This document shows positions 33,786-41,448 of a stretch of 64,000 nt of DNA, in pieces; within the stretch, counting starts at the first letter, position 1; every line of letters starts with the position of its first letter. Made by a program: the position numbers and the translations under genes. The notes beneath the pieces are model-generated. The model was given only the letters and a program-made list of their open reading frames with translations, was not told the origin of the DNA and did not search any database. This stretch comes from Sphingopyxis sp. (GTDB lineage: Bacteria > Pseudomonadota > Alphaproteobacteria > Sphingomonadales > Sphingomonadaceae): assembly GCA_002733865.1 (NCBI GenBank), contig NVXM01000003.1, positions 186,001 to 250,000 of the forward strand, read 5' to 3'.

Positions 33786-34580
33786 TCAAGTCTCTCTAGC
33801 CGCCCTGATAGCATCGGAAAGCGACTTTACATAGTCCCTGACGTGCGGCCCGGCATCCTTGCCATATTGGCCGACAATCTCGACGATCGCCGAGCCGACG
33901 ACGACGCCATCGGCGACGCGGGCAATGTCGGCGGCCTGTTCGGGCGTGCGCACGCCGAAACCGACGGCGACGGGCAGGGCGGTGCCGGCTTTGAGCCGTG
34001 CGACCGCTTCCTCGATGCTGGCCTGCGCCGCCTGCTGCTGGCCGGTGATGCCGGCGACCGAGACATAATAGAGAAAGCCGCTGGCGTTGTTCAGGATGGT
34101 GGGCAGGCGCTCGGCATCGGTGGTCGGGGTGGCGAGGCGGATCACCGCCACGTCGCGAGCGCGCAGGGCGTCGCCGAGGCTTTCGTCTTCCTCGACCGGA
34201 ATATCGACGCAGATCACCGCGTCGACGCCGGCATCGACGCAGGCATTGGCGAACCATTCGGAGCCGCGGATGGTCATCGGATTGGCATAGCCCATCAGTA
34301 CCAGCGGGATGTCGGGATGGCGCTGGCGGAATTCCTTGGCCATGTTAAAGATATCAGCGGTTTTCGTACCCGCAGTCAGACTGCGGATATCCGCTTCCTG
34401 GATCGAGGGGCCGTCGGCCATTGGATCGGTGAACGGCATGCCGAGTTCGATGATATCGGCACCGCCTTCGACGAGGGCGTCGAGAATGGGACCGGTATCG
34501 GCAGGGGTCGGGTCGCCAGCAGTGACGAATGCGACGAGCGCTGCGCGGTCGGCGGGGAAGGATTGGGAGAGACGGGTCAT
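33786..34580 (-). CDS. trpA: Tryptophan synthase alpha subunit
   Basis: Cleaves indole-3-glycerol phosphate; partner of TrpB. 264 residues from ATG 34580, preceded by GAGGG. The longer frame upstream runs into a palindromic element and is rejected. Catalytic Glu in DIIELGMPFTDPMADGPSIQEA, with the Asp of the same segment, and GVRTPEQAADI near the C-terminus. Between trpB and accD in the operon. Confidence 0.96.
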   Translation of the reverse strand: MTRLSQSFPADRAALVAFVTAGDPTPADTGPILDALVEGGADIIELGMPFTDPMADGPSIQEADIRSLTAGTKTADIFNMAKEFRQRHPDIPLVLMGYANPMTIRGSEWFANACVDAGVDAVICVDIPVEEDESLGDALRARDVAVIRLATPTTDAERLPTILNNASGFLYYVSVAGITGQQQAAQASIEEAVARLKAGTALPVAVGFGVRTPEQAADIARVADGVVVGSAIVEIVGQYGKDAGPHVRDYVKSLSDAIRAARET

Positions 34581-34582
34581 GA

Positions 34583-34830
34583 TACCCTCTCCCTCATGGG
34601 AGTTTGGTTCGGTTTCAGGTAAAACATGCTCCCAGCATATTTTTGAAGTGATCCGGGGGATCGCTTCGGCCTGAAACCGAACCAAACTGGGTGCGCAAAC
34701 TTGGCAGCTTGCTGCCTAGTTGGAGCTGGGTGAGGGTTTACCCACTCTCGATGGCAGAGCACCCTCATCCAACTGCGCCTAGCTTCGTTCCTCAGCAAGG
34801 CTTCGTATCCTTCTCCCTTGAGGGAGAAGG
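34583..34830. repeat. Palindromic repeat cluster in the trpB-trpA gap
   Basis: The 265-base gap is filled with inverted repeats: ACCCTCTCCCTCATGGGAG at the left, the 88-base cloverleaf element B, GGCAGC-TT-GCTGCC near 34707-34720, GTTGG...GTGAGGGT facing ACCCTCATCCAAC, and CCTTCTCCCTTGAGGGAGAAGG at the right end. I see no gene in it. Confidence 0.75.
34601..34688. repeat. Cloverleaf-like palindromic element B
   Basis: Outer stem AGTTTGGTTCGGTTTCAGG (34601-34619) / CCTGAAACCGAACCAAACT (34670-34688), a perfect 19 bp. Hairpin 1: 34621-34630 / 34634-34643 with loop CCC and one mismatch. Hairpin 2: GAAGTGATCC (34645-34654) / GGATCGCTTC (34658-34667) with loop GGG and one G-U-compatible mismatch. 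Confidence 0.85.
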
Positions 34831-34845
34831 TTTGCACATCCGCTC

Positions 34846-36081
34846 TCATATCTCCGTCCCCAAGGCCTCGGCAACGGTGAAAATATCCTTGTCGCCGCGA
34901 CCGCACAGGTTCGCCAGAATGATCTGGTCGCGGTCCATCTTCACCGCCTCGCGGGTTACCGCAGCGATTGCGTGGGCCGGTTCCAGCGCCGGGATGATGC
35001 CTTCAGTGCGGCAGAGCAGCTGGAAGGCGTCGAGCGCTTCGGTATCGGTGGCGCTGTCATAGTCGACGCGGCCGGATTCCTTCAGCCAGCTGTGCTCGGG
35101 GCCGATGCCGGGATAGTCGAGGCCGGCGCTGATCGAATGGGCTTCGGTGATCTGGCCGTCTTCGTCTTGCAGCAGATAGGTCTTGTTGCCGTGGAGAATG
35201 CCGGGGCCGCCGCCGGCGAGGCTCGCGGCATGTTGCTTGTCGAGGCCATGGCCGGCCGCCTCGATGCCGAGCATTTTGACGTCGGGATCATCGAGAAACG
35301 GGTGGAACAGGCCGATGGCATTGCTGCCGCCGCCGATGGCCGCGACCAGCATATCGGGCAGGCGGTTGATCCGCGCCAGCATCTGGGCGCGGGCTTCCTT
35401 GCCGATCACGCTTTGAAAATCGCGGACCAGCTCGGGATAGGGATGGGGGCCGGCGGCGGTGCCGATGATGTAGAAGGTGTCGTGGACATTGGCGACCCAG
35501 TCGCGCAGCGCCTCGTTCATCGCGTCTTTCAGCGTCGCCGCGCCGCTGGTCACCGAGACGACTTCTGCGCCGAGCAATTTCATCCGGAAGATATTCGGCT
35601 TCTGCCGCTCGATATCGGTCGCGCCCATGAAGATGGTGCAGGGCAGGTTGAAGCGAGCGCAGACGGTTGCGGTGGCGACGCCATGCTGGCCAGCGCCGGT
35701 TTCGGCGATGATTCTGGTCTTGCCCATGCGGATCGCGAGCAGGATCTGGCCGATGCAATTGTTGATCTTGTGCGCGCCGGTATGGTTGAGCTCGTCGCGC
35801 TTGAACCAGATTTGCGCGCCTTTGCCCTCGGGGGCCGTTTCGCGAACATGGTCGGTCAGGCGCTCGGCATAATAAAGCGGGCTGGGGCGACCGACATAAT
35901 GTTCGAGCAGGTCGTTGAATTGCTCCTCGAACGCCGGGTCGGCCTGCGCCGCGCGATATTGTTTCTCCAGGTCCAGGATCAGCGGCATCAGCGTTTCGGC
36001 GACATAGCGGCCTCCGAATTCACCGAAATGGCCGCGCTCGTCGGGCTGGTTGCGGAAGCTGTTGGGGGGTGTCTGAGTCAT
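34846..36081 (-). CDS. trpB: Tryptophan synthase beta subunit
   Basis: PLP enzyme condensing indole and serine. 411 residues from ATG 36081; the frame is open upstream into a palindrome. Visible: [17 protein letters not shown] at the start, PLP lysine in [16 protein letters not shown], phosphate loop [10 protein letters not shown] and [17 protein letters not shown]. Upstream of trpA with a 265-base repeat-rich gap, unusual because trpB and trpA are often closely coupled. Confidence 0.97.
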   Translation of the reverse strand: MTQTPPNSFRNQPDERGHFGEFGGRYVAETLMPLILDLEKQYRAAQADPAFEEQFNDLLEHYVGRPSPLYYAERLTDHVRETAPEGKGAQIWFKRDELNHTGAHKINNCIGQILLAIRMGKTRIIAETGAGQHGVATATVCARFNLPCTIFMGATDIERQKPNIFRMKLLGAEVVSVTSGAATLKDAMNEALRDWVANVHDTFYIIGTAAGPHPYPELVRDFQSVIGKEARAQMLARINRLPDMLVAAIGGGSNAIGLFHPFLDDPDVKMLGIEAAGHGLDKQHAASLAGGGPGILHGNKTYLLQDEDGQITEAHSISAGLDYPGIGPEHSWLKESGRVDYDSATDTEALDAFQLLCRTEGIIPALEPAHAIAAVTREAVKMDRDQIILANLCGRGDKDIFTVAEALGTEI

Positions 36082-36094
36082 GGGTTCAAAATAT

Positions 36095-36165
36095 CCGTTC
36101 GCATCGAGCGAAGTCGAGATGCATCTGTGATCGGCCTGTGTCTCGATTTCGCTCGACACGAACGG
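36095..36165. repeat. Palindromic repeat, copy 2 (trpF-trpB gap)
   Basis: Arms 36095-36119 and 36141-36165, 22 of 25 positions paired, with a 21-base loop sharing CGGCCTGTG with copy 1 at 33707-33777. It occupies nearly the whole 87-base gap. Confidence 0.85.
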
Positions 36166-36168
36166 ATG

Positions 36169-36813
36169 CTATCTTGCTTCGTCAAATTCCTGCACCGCTT
36201 GGCAAAAGGCGGCGATTCTGTCCACCTGTTTGACGCCGGGGGCGGACTCGACGCCGGAGGAGACATCGACCAAGGGCGGACTAGTGGCGGTCAGGGCGTC
36301 CTGGACATTGTCCGGATCGAGACCGCCAGCGAGGCCCCAGTCGACCTCGTGCTGGTGTCCGGCGAGCAGGGACCAGTCGAAGGATGTTCCGGTGCCGCCG
36401 GGCAAGGCCCTGGCCGGTGCGTCGAACAGCAGGCGGTCGACTGCGCCAACATAGCGACCGCTTTTGGCGAGGCCCGCGCGGTTGCGTACCCCGACGGCCT
36501 TCCAGATTTCCAGTTCCGATTTGGCCCGCACCAGTTTCACCCATTCCGGTGTCTCGCTGCCGTGGAATTGCACGACATCGGGTTTGATGTCGCCAATCGC
36601 CTTGCCGGTCAGTTTGGGATCGGCATTGACCAGCAGCAGCACGGTCCTGATCCGGTCGCCGGCATGGGCGCGCAGCTGTGCGGCGCGTTCCAGCGAGACA
36701 TGACGGGGGCTTTTCTCGAAATGGACGAGGCCGATATGGGTCGCGCCCGATTCGATGGCCGCGTCGATGGCGGTTTCTGTGGAGAGGCCGCAGATCTTGA
36801 TTTGGGTTTTCAT
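36169..36813 (-). CDS. trpF: Phosphoribosylanthranilate isomerase
   Basis: Third step of the tryptophan branch (Amadori rearrangement). 214 residues from ATG 36813; 12 further in-frame codons upstream are less likely. TIM-barrel signature KIKICGL-type start (MKTQIKICGLSTETAIDAA) with catalytic Cys, DVVQFHGSETPEWV, LAGGLDPDNVQDAL and VDVSSGVESAPGVK. First gene of the trpF-trpB-trpA-accD-folC run; preceded by a 27-bp inverted repeat. Confidence 0.96.
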   Translation of the reverse strand: MKTQIKICGLSTETAIDAAIESGATHIGLVHFEKSPRHVSLERAAQLRAHAGDRIRTVLLLVNADPKLTGKAIGDIKPDVVQFHGSETPEWVKLVRAKSELEIWKAVGVRNRAGLAKSGRYVGAVDRLLFDAPARALPGGTGTSFDWSLLAGHQHEVDWGLAGGLDPDNVQDALTATSPPLVDVSSGVESAPGVKQVDRIAAFCQAVQEFDEAR

Positions 36814-36840
36814 GGGGCAGCTACTAGCGGAACAAACAAT

Positions 36841-36924
36841 ATTCGTCATCCTGAACTTGTTTCAGGACCCGGGCCGATTATGCTGTACCGGAAGAGATCC
36901 TGAAACAAGTTCAGGATGACGAAT
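36841..36924. repeat. 27-bp perfect inverted repeat in the pyrF-trpF gap
   Basis: Arms 36841-36867 and 36898-36924 are exact reverse complements around a 30-base loop. Each arm contains CGTCATCCTGAACTTG, a common dispersed repeat type in related genomes. A degraded half copy (GTCCTGAACTTGTGAAGGAT) occurs at about 26979-26998. It may also act as a transcription terminator. Confidence 0.88.
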
Positions 36925-36943
36925 CTGTTGCCCTGAGCGTGCC

Positions 36944-37618
36944 TTAAAGCGTCGCCTCAATCGCGCGCGCCGCAGCGTTGGGATCTTCCGCGCCGGTGAT
37001 CGGCCGGCCGATGACCAGCACGCTGGCGCCATTGTCGCGCGCCTGCGCCGGTGTCACCGCGCGCTTCTGGTCGCCCAAGGCGCCGCCCTTGGAGCGCAGA
37101 CCGGGGACGACGAAAAAGCCGTCTTTCCAGATCTTGTGCGCGGCTTTCACTTCATTGCCGGAGCAGACGATGCCGTCGAGGCCGGCTTCCTGAGCGAGGC
37201 CAGCGAGCCGTTCGACCTGGTCATGCGGGGTGCCGCTATAGCCGATCCGGCCCATATCGCGCTCGTCGAGCGAGGTCAGCAAAGTGACTCCGACGATCTT
37301 GGTATTGCCGTTCGCCGCTGCTTTGGCATCTTCCATCATCGCGCGACCGCCGGAAGCGTGGATGGTCACGATCGCGGGTTCCAGAACATTGATCGCCTGC
37401 ATCGCCTTGGCGACGGTATTGGGAATGTCGTGCAATTTCAGATCGAGAAAGATCGGCAGGCCGAGCTTCTGGATTTCGTGCACGCCATGATGGCCGTGGG
37501 CGCAAAAAAATTCGAGTCCGAGTTTCAGGCCGCCGACATGGCCCTTGACCGAGTTGGCAATTTCGAGGGCCCGGTCGAGATCAGGCGTGTCGAGTGCAAC
37601 GAAGATCGGGTTGCTCAT
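36944..37618 (-). CDS. pyrF: Orotidine 5'-phosphate decarboxylase
   Basis: Final step of UMP synthesis. 224 residues. Catalytic core FLDLKLHDIPNTVAKAM contains the Asp-Lys-Asp network; VTLLTSLDERD, VCSGNEVKAAHKI and VIGRPITGAEDP near the C-terminus complete the signature. Its ATG overlaps the lapA stop by four bases, so the pair is co-translated. Confidence 0.96.
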   Translation of the reverse strand: MSNPIFVALDTPDLDRALEIANSVKGHVGGLKLGLEFFCAHGHHGVHEIQKLGLPIFLDLKLHDIPNTVAKAMQAINVLEPAIVTIHASGGRAMMEDAKAAANGNTKIVGVTLLTSLDERDMGRIGYSGTPHDQVERLAGLAQEAGLDGIVCSGNEVKAAHKIWKDGFFVVPGLRSKGGALGDQKRAVTPAQARDNGASVLVIGRPITGAEDPNAAARAIEATL

Positions 37619-37965
37619 AGGTCGGACGCCTTGGTGCTATCGACCGATGAGACGGCCGGTTCGGGCTCTGACGCGGCTGCGGGGCGCGGTGTCGGCGAAC
37701 GGGTTGTTGCGGCGGGAGGCACCGGAGCCGGTTTTGCCGCTTCTTCCAGTGTCCTGATCCGGCGTCTGAGCCGCCATCCGGTCCCCCGGAACAGCAGCCA
37801 GGTGGGTATGAAACCGATCAGGAAGGCACCGACAACGAAGGTGGAAACCCGGGCTTCAACCACGGCTGCGCCAAGGTCCAGCGAGGACCTCGCTTCATTG
37901 GTCCACCAGAAGATGAAGGTCGCGACAAGCAGAAGAACCCAGAACAGGATTTTGATAAATTGCAT
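37615..37965 (-). CDS. LapA-like (DUF1049) membrane protein
   Basis: 116 residues. Two N-terminal membrane helices (FIKILFWVLLLVATFIFWWTNE and FVVGAFLIGFIPTWLLF) and a Pro/Ala-rich cytoplasmic tail of about 45 residues. The layout matches LapA/YciS-type lipopolysaccharide assembly proteins, which in E. coli regulate LpxC turnover. The disordered tail is longer than usual. Overlaps pyrF by four bases. Confidence 0.7.
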   Translation of the reverse strand: MQFIKILFWVLLLVATFIFWWTNEARSSLDLGAAVVEARVSTFVVGAFLIGFIPTWLLFRGTGWRLRRRIRTLEEAAKPAPVPPAATTRSPTPRPAAASEPEPAVSSVDSTKASDL

Positions 37966-38050
37966 CTCTCACCTTCTTTTCGTGTGCCGGCCATCCTAGC
38001 CCGAAAAGGGGCGGGTGGCCAGATGCTATGCGTCGGCGGCGAAAAGCGGC

Positions 38051-39352
38051 CTATTCGCCGAAGACGCGCGAGAAGATCGTGTCGACATGCTTGAAGTGAT
38101 AATCGAGGTTAAAGCGTTCCTCGAGCTCTGCATCGGAGAGTTTTGCGCTGACGTCCGGGTCGGCCTTGAGCAGGTCGAGCAGAGCGATTTCGCCGTCCGA
38201 TTCCCACACTTTCATCGCGTTGCGCTGGACGATGCGGTAGCTATCCTCGCGGCTGATGCCGGCCTGGGTCAGGGCGAGCAGCACCCGCTGCGAATGGACG
38301 AGGCCGCCCATGCGGTCGAGATTCTTTTGCATGCGTTCTGGATAGATCAGCAATTTTTCAATCACGCCGGTCAGTCGTGCCAGCGAGAAGTCGAGGGTGA
38401 TCGTCGCGTCCGGTCCGATCATCCGCTCGACCGAGCTGTGCGAGATATCGCGCTCGTGCCACAGCGCGACATTTTCCATCGCCGGCAGGGCGTAGCTGCG
38501 CACCATGCGGGTGAGGCCGGTGAGATTTTCGGTCAGGATTGGGTTGCGCTTGTGCGGCATCGCGCTCGAGCCCTTCTGGCCCGGCGAAAAATATTCTTCT
38601 GCCTCCAGCACTTCGGTGCGCTGCAGGTGGCGGATTTCGACGGCGAGTCGTTCGACCGACGAGGCGATCACGCCGAGCGTGGCAAAAAATTGCGCATGGC
38701 GGTCGCGCGGGATGACCTGCGTCGAGACGGGTTCCACGGCGAGGCCCAGTTTCTCTGCTACATGCTCCTCAACCCTGGGATCGATATTGGCGAAGGTGCC
38801 GACCGCGCCGGAAATGGCGCAGGTGGCGATTTCCTTGCGTGCAGCGACCAGCCGTTCGCGGTTCCGCTCGAATTCGGCATAGGCTTGTGCCAGTTTGAGG
38901 CCGAAGGTTACCGGCTCTCCGTGGATGCCGTGGCTGCGACCGATGGTCGGGGTGAACTTGTGCTCATAGGCGCGTTTCTTGATCGCGGCGAGCAGGGCGT
39001 CGATATCGGCCAGCAAGATGTCGGACGCGCGTGCCAGCTGCACCGCGAGGCAGGTGTCGAGCACGTCGCTGGAGGTCATGCCCTGATGCATGAAGCGGGC
39101 TTCCTCGCCGACATTTTCCGCAACGTTGGTCAGGAAAGCGATTACGTCATGCTTCACTTCGCGCTCGATCTCGTCGATCCGCTCGACATCGAACTTGCCC
39201 TTGGCCCAGATCGCTTCCGCCGCTTCCTTTGGCACCACACCCAGTTCGGCCAGCGCATCGGTGGCGTGCGCCTCGATCTCGAACCAGATCTGGAATTTGG
39301 ATTCGGGTTCCCAGATAGCGGTCATTTCGGGGCGGGAATAGCGTGGGATCAT
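38051..39352 (-). CDS. purB: Adenylosuccinate lyase
   Basis: Catalyses two fumarate-releasing steps in purine synthesis. 433 residues, starting MIPRYSRPEMTAIWEPESKF. Fumarase/aspartase signature GSSAMPHKRNPILTENL, the catalytic His region TSSDVLDTCLAVQL and RSHGIHGEPVTFG. Single gene on the minus strand, divergent from the phosphofructokinase gene. Confidence 0.97.
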   Translation of the reverse strand: MIPRYSRPEMTAIWEPESKFQIWFEIEAHATDALAELGVVPKEAAEAIWAKGKFDVERIDEIEREVKHDVIAFLTNVAENVGEEARFMHQGMTSSDVLDTCLAVQLARASDILLADIDALLAAIKKRAYEHKFTPTIGRSHGIHGEPVTFGLKLAQAYAEFERNRERLVAARKEIATCAISGAVGTFANIDPRVEEHVAEKLGLAVEPVSTQVIPRDRHAQFFATLGVIASSVERLAVEIRHLQRTEVLEAEEYFSPGQKGSSAMPHKRNPILTENLTGLTRMVRSYALPAMENVALWHERDISHSSVERMIGPDATITLDFSLARLTGVIEKLLIYPERMQKNLDRMGGLVHSQRVLLALTQAGISREDSYRIVQRNAMKVWESDGEIALLDLLKADPDVSAKLSDAELEERFNLDYHFKHVDTIFSRVFGE

Positions 39353-39465
39353 GATCGGTCCTTGGACAAAGAGGATGATTGCGGCAATGAATTGCCTTGA
39401 TTTGCCGCCCCGCTAGCACCTACGAATTGAGTCGGCAATGCAGCGGCCGAAACAGGGAGAATAAA

Positions 39466-40566
39466 ATGCGTTTGGCTATACTTACCGGCGGCGGAGACGT
39501 CCCGGGACTCAATCCCTGCATCCAGTCGATCGCGACATCGGCCTGGCAGCGCGGCTGGGACGTGGTCGGCCTGCGTCGCGGCTGGGAAGGGGTGCTGGAA
39601 ATCGATCCCGCCAATCCCTGGGCATCGGAGAATAGCGTGATGATGCTGGACCGCGACCAGGTGCGCGGTATTGACCGCCAGGGCGGCACGATCTTGCACA
39701 GCTCGCGCTGTGATCCCCGGACAACCGAGCAGGGAGACCAGACGCAAAAGGTGCTGGATGTTCTGGATGCGCTGGAAGTCGATGCGCTGATCACCATGGG
39801 CGGCGATGGAACCCTGAGATTCTCGGCCCATCTGTCGAGCCTGGGCCGCAACGTGATTTCCATTCCAAAGACAATGGACAATGATGTCTATGGCACGGAT
39901 TATTGTATCGGATTTTCGACTGCCGTCACGCGTTCGGTGCAGGCGATCAACTCGCTGCGCACCACGGCGGCCAGCCATGAACGGATTGCGGTGATCGAAT
40001 TGTTCGGGCGCCGGTCCGGCGAGACCGCTCTGGTCTCCGGCTTTCTTTCGCAGGCAGACCGGACGGTTATCGCCGAAGTGCCGGCCGATATGGAGATTTT
40101 GTTACCGCTTCTCCTGCAGGACAAGGAAGCGAACCCGGAGTCCTACGCCATCTGTCTGGTGTCCGAGGGTGCCCGGCTGTCGGGTGCAACGGACTATGCC
40201 GACGAGATCAACAAATCCAACACCAACCGTGACGGCCTGAATATCGGCACCCAGCTGGCGCGCGAAATCGAGGCGCGATCGGACCAGCGCACAATCGTCC
40301 AGGAACTCGCCTATCTGATGCGCGCCGGCGAACCGGATGCCATGGATCGGATGGTCGGCTTTGCCTTTGGCGCGCTGGCGGTGCAGCTGATCGAGCAGGA
40401 CCGGATGGCCAATATGGTGTGCCTGACCGACGGCAATTACGGTACGGTGCCGATCGGCACTCTGCTGGAAGACAGCAAGGGGGTGAATGTCTCCGGTCTT
40501 TACGATGCAAACCAGTATCGCGCCAATCTGATCCAGGTCGAAGGGATGCCGATGTTCCTCTATTGA
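39466..40566 (+). CDS. pfp: 6-phosphofructokinase, probably pyrophosphate-dependent
   Basis: 366 residues from ATG 39466 with AGGGAGA upstream. PFK family motifs: GGGDVPGLN (8-16), MGGDGTL (111-117), PKTMDND (134-140) and GYFQRSG-type regions further on. In ATP-dependent bacterial PFKs the third motif is PGTIDND; Lys135 in place of that glycine is the mark of PPi-using enzymes. The second marker residue is GGDG (as in ATP enzymes) rather than GGDD, so the donor should be tested. PPi use would allow reversible flux between fructose-6-phosphate and fructose-1,6-bisphosphate. Confidence 0.88.
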   Translation: MRLAILTGGGDVPGLNPCIQSIATSAWQRGWDVVGLRRGWEGVLEIDPANPWASENSVMMLDRDQVRGIDRQGGTILHSSRCDPRTTEQGDQTQKVLDVLDALEVDALITMGGDGTLRFSAHLSSLGRNVISIPKTMDNDVYGTDYCIGFSTAVTRSVQAINSLRTTAASHERIAVIELFGRRSGETALVSGFLSQADRTVIAEVPADMEILLPLLLQDKEANPESYAICLVSEGARLSGATDYADEINKSNTNRDGLNIGTQLAREIEARSDQRTIVQELAYLMRAGEPDAMDRMVGFAFGALAVQLIEQDRMANMVCLTDGNYGTVPIGTLLEDSKGVNVSGLYDANQYRANLIQVEGMPMFLY

Positions 40567-40596
40567 AGGGCAGGCGACAGGAGAATATCACACATC

Positions 40597-41301
40597 CTAG
40601 ATCAAACCCTTTGCCCGGAAGGATGTATGGCCGTCGCGGCCGACGATGATATGGTCGTGTACAGCGATGCCGAGCGTGCGACCGGCGGCGCAAATATCCT
40701 TGGTGATCGCGATGTCCTGTCGACTGGGGGTGCTGTCGCCGCTGGGATGATTGTGCACCAGAATGATCGCCGCTGACCCCAGAACCAGTGCGCGCCTGAT
40801 CACTTCGCGGGTATAAATCGCGGCCTGATCGATCGAACCTTCACTGACCAGTTCATCGCGGATGAGCCGATTTTTGCTGTCGAGATGCAGAACTCTGACA
40901 CGCTCATGGCCAAGGTGGGCCATGTCCGCCCGCAAATAGTCGAGCAATGCCTGCCAGCTTGACAATATGGGTTGAGAGCGGATTGGTTCGGAGATCAGGC
41001 GCAGAGCCGCCAGGCGGACAATCTTCAGCGCCGCGACACTGGTTTCGCCCATGCCGGGAAAATTTTTGAGGGCATCGGGATCGGAAACCATAAGCCGCGA
41101 AAATCCGCCGAATTCCTCTATCAGCTGATTGGCCAGAGCTTTCGTATCACGGCGCGGAATGGCGAGTGCGAGCAGATATTCAACCAGTTCGTGGTCGTGC
41201 AGTCCGTCGCCCCGATCGGTCAATATCCGCTGCCGCAGCCTGGCGCGGTGGCCACTGCTGCTTGTCGGCAAGCCCGCCGGAATATCACTACGCTCGGACA
41301 T
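40597..41301 (-). CDS. radC: RadC family protein (JAB/MPN domain)
   Basis: 234 residues from ATG 41301, which begins MSERSDIPAG. N-terminal helix-hairpin-helix region (LKNFPGMGETSVAALKIV) and the C-terminal RadC domain with the JAMM-like metal motif VHNHPSGDSTPSRQDI. RadC's historical DNA-repair role is doubtful; the function is unsettled. Convergent with the PFK gene. Confidence 0.9.
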   Translation of the reverse strand: MSERSDIPAGLPTSSSGHRARLRQRILTDRGDGLHDHELVEYLLALAIPRRDTKALANQLIEEFGGFSRLMVSDPDALKNFPGMGETSVAALKIVRLAALRLISEPIRSQPILSSWQALLDYLRADMAHLGHERVRVLHLDSKNRLIRDELVSEGSIDQAAIYTREVIRRALVLGSAAIILVHNHPSGDSTPSRQDIAITKDICAAGRTLGIAVHDHIIVGRDGHTSFRAKGLI

Positions 41302-41448
41302 GCCCTGTCTATAGTGAGAACAAATATAGAACGAATGGATAATTTGGCGGAAGGCCGATTTTGTCCAACCCACCGCCTTAGCGGAAAACTCTGTCCCGCC
41401 ATCACTTGTACATTGCAACTTCAGGAAGACTTCTGCATTTCAACCGCA

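Noticed and set aside
33775..33795. GGGGTTCGAATTC, resembling a tRNA T-arm
   Set aside because: It is at the end of a palindromic repeat and trpA; no acceptor stem, D-arm or anticodon arm can be drawn around it.
34972..36903. 643-codon plus-strand open frame across trpB and trpF
   Set aside because: Antisense of two recognisable enzymes; it also crosses a palindromic intergenic gap. High-GC codon bias creates such frames.
38015..39400. 461-codon plus-strand frame
   Set aside because: Antisense of purB, which carries the SSAMPHKRNP signature.
40972..41448. Longer N-terminus of the YdbH-like protein
   Set aside because: The open frame upstream of 41449 overlaps radC antisense, and the membrane anchor is at the expected position only from ATG 41449.
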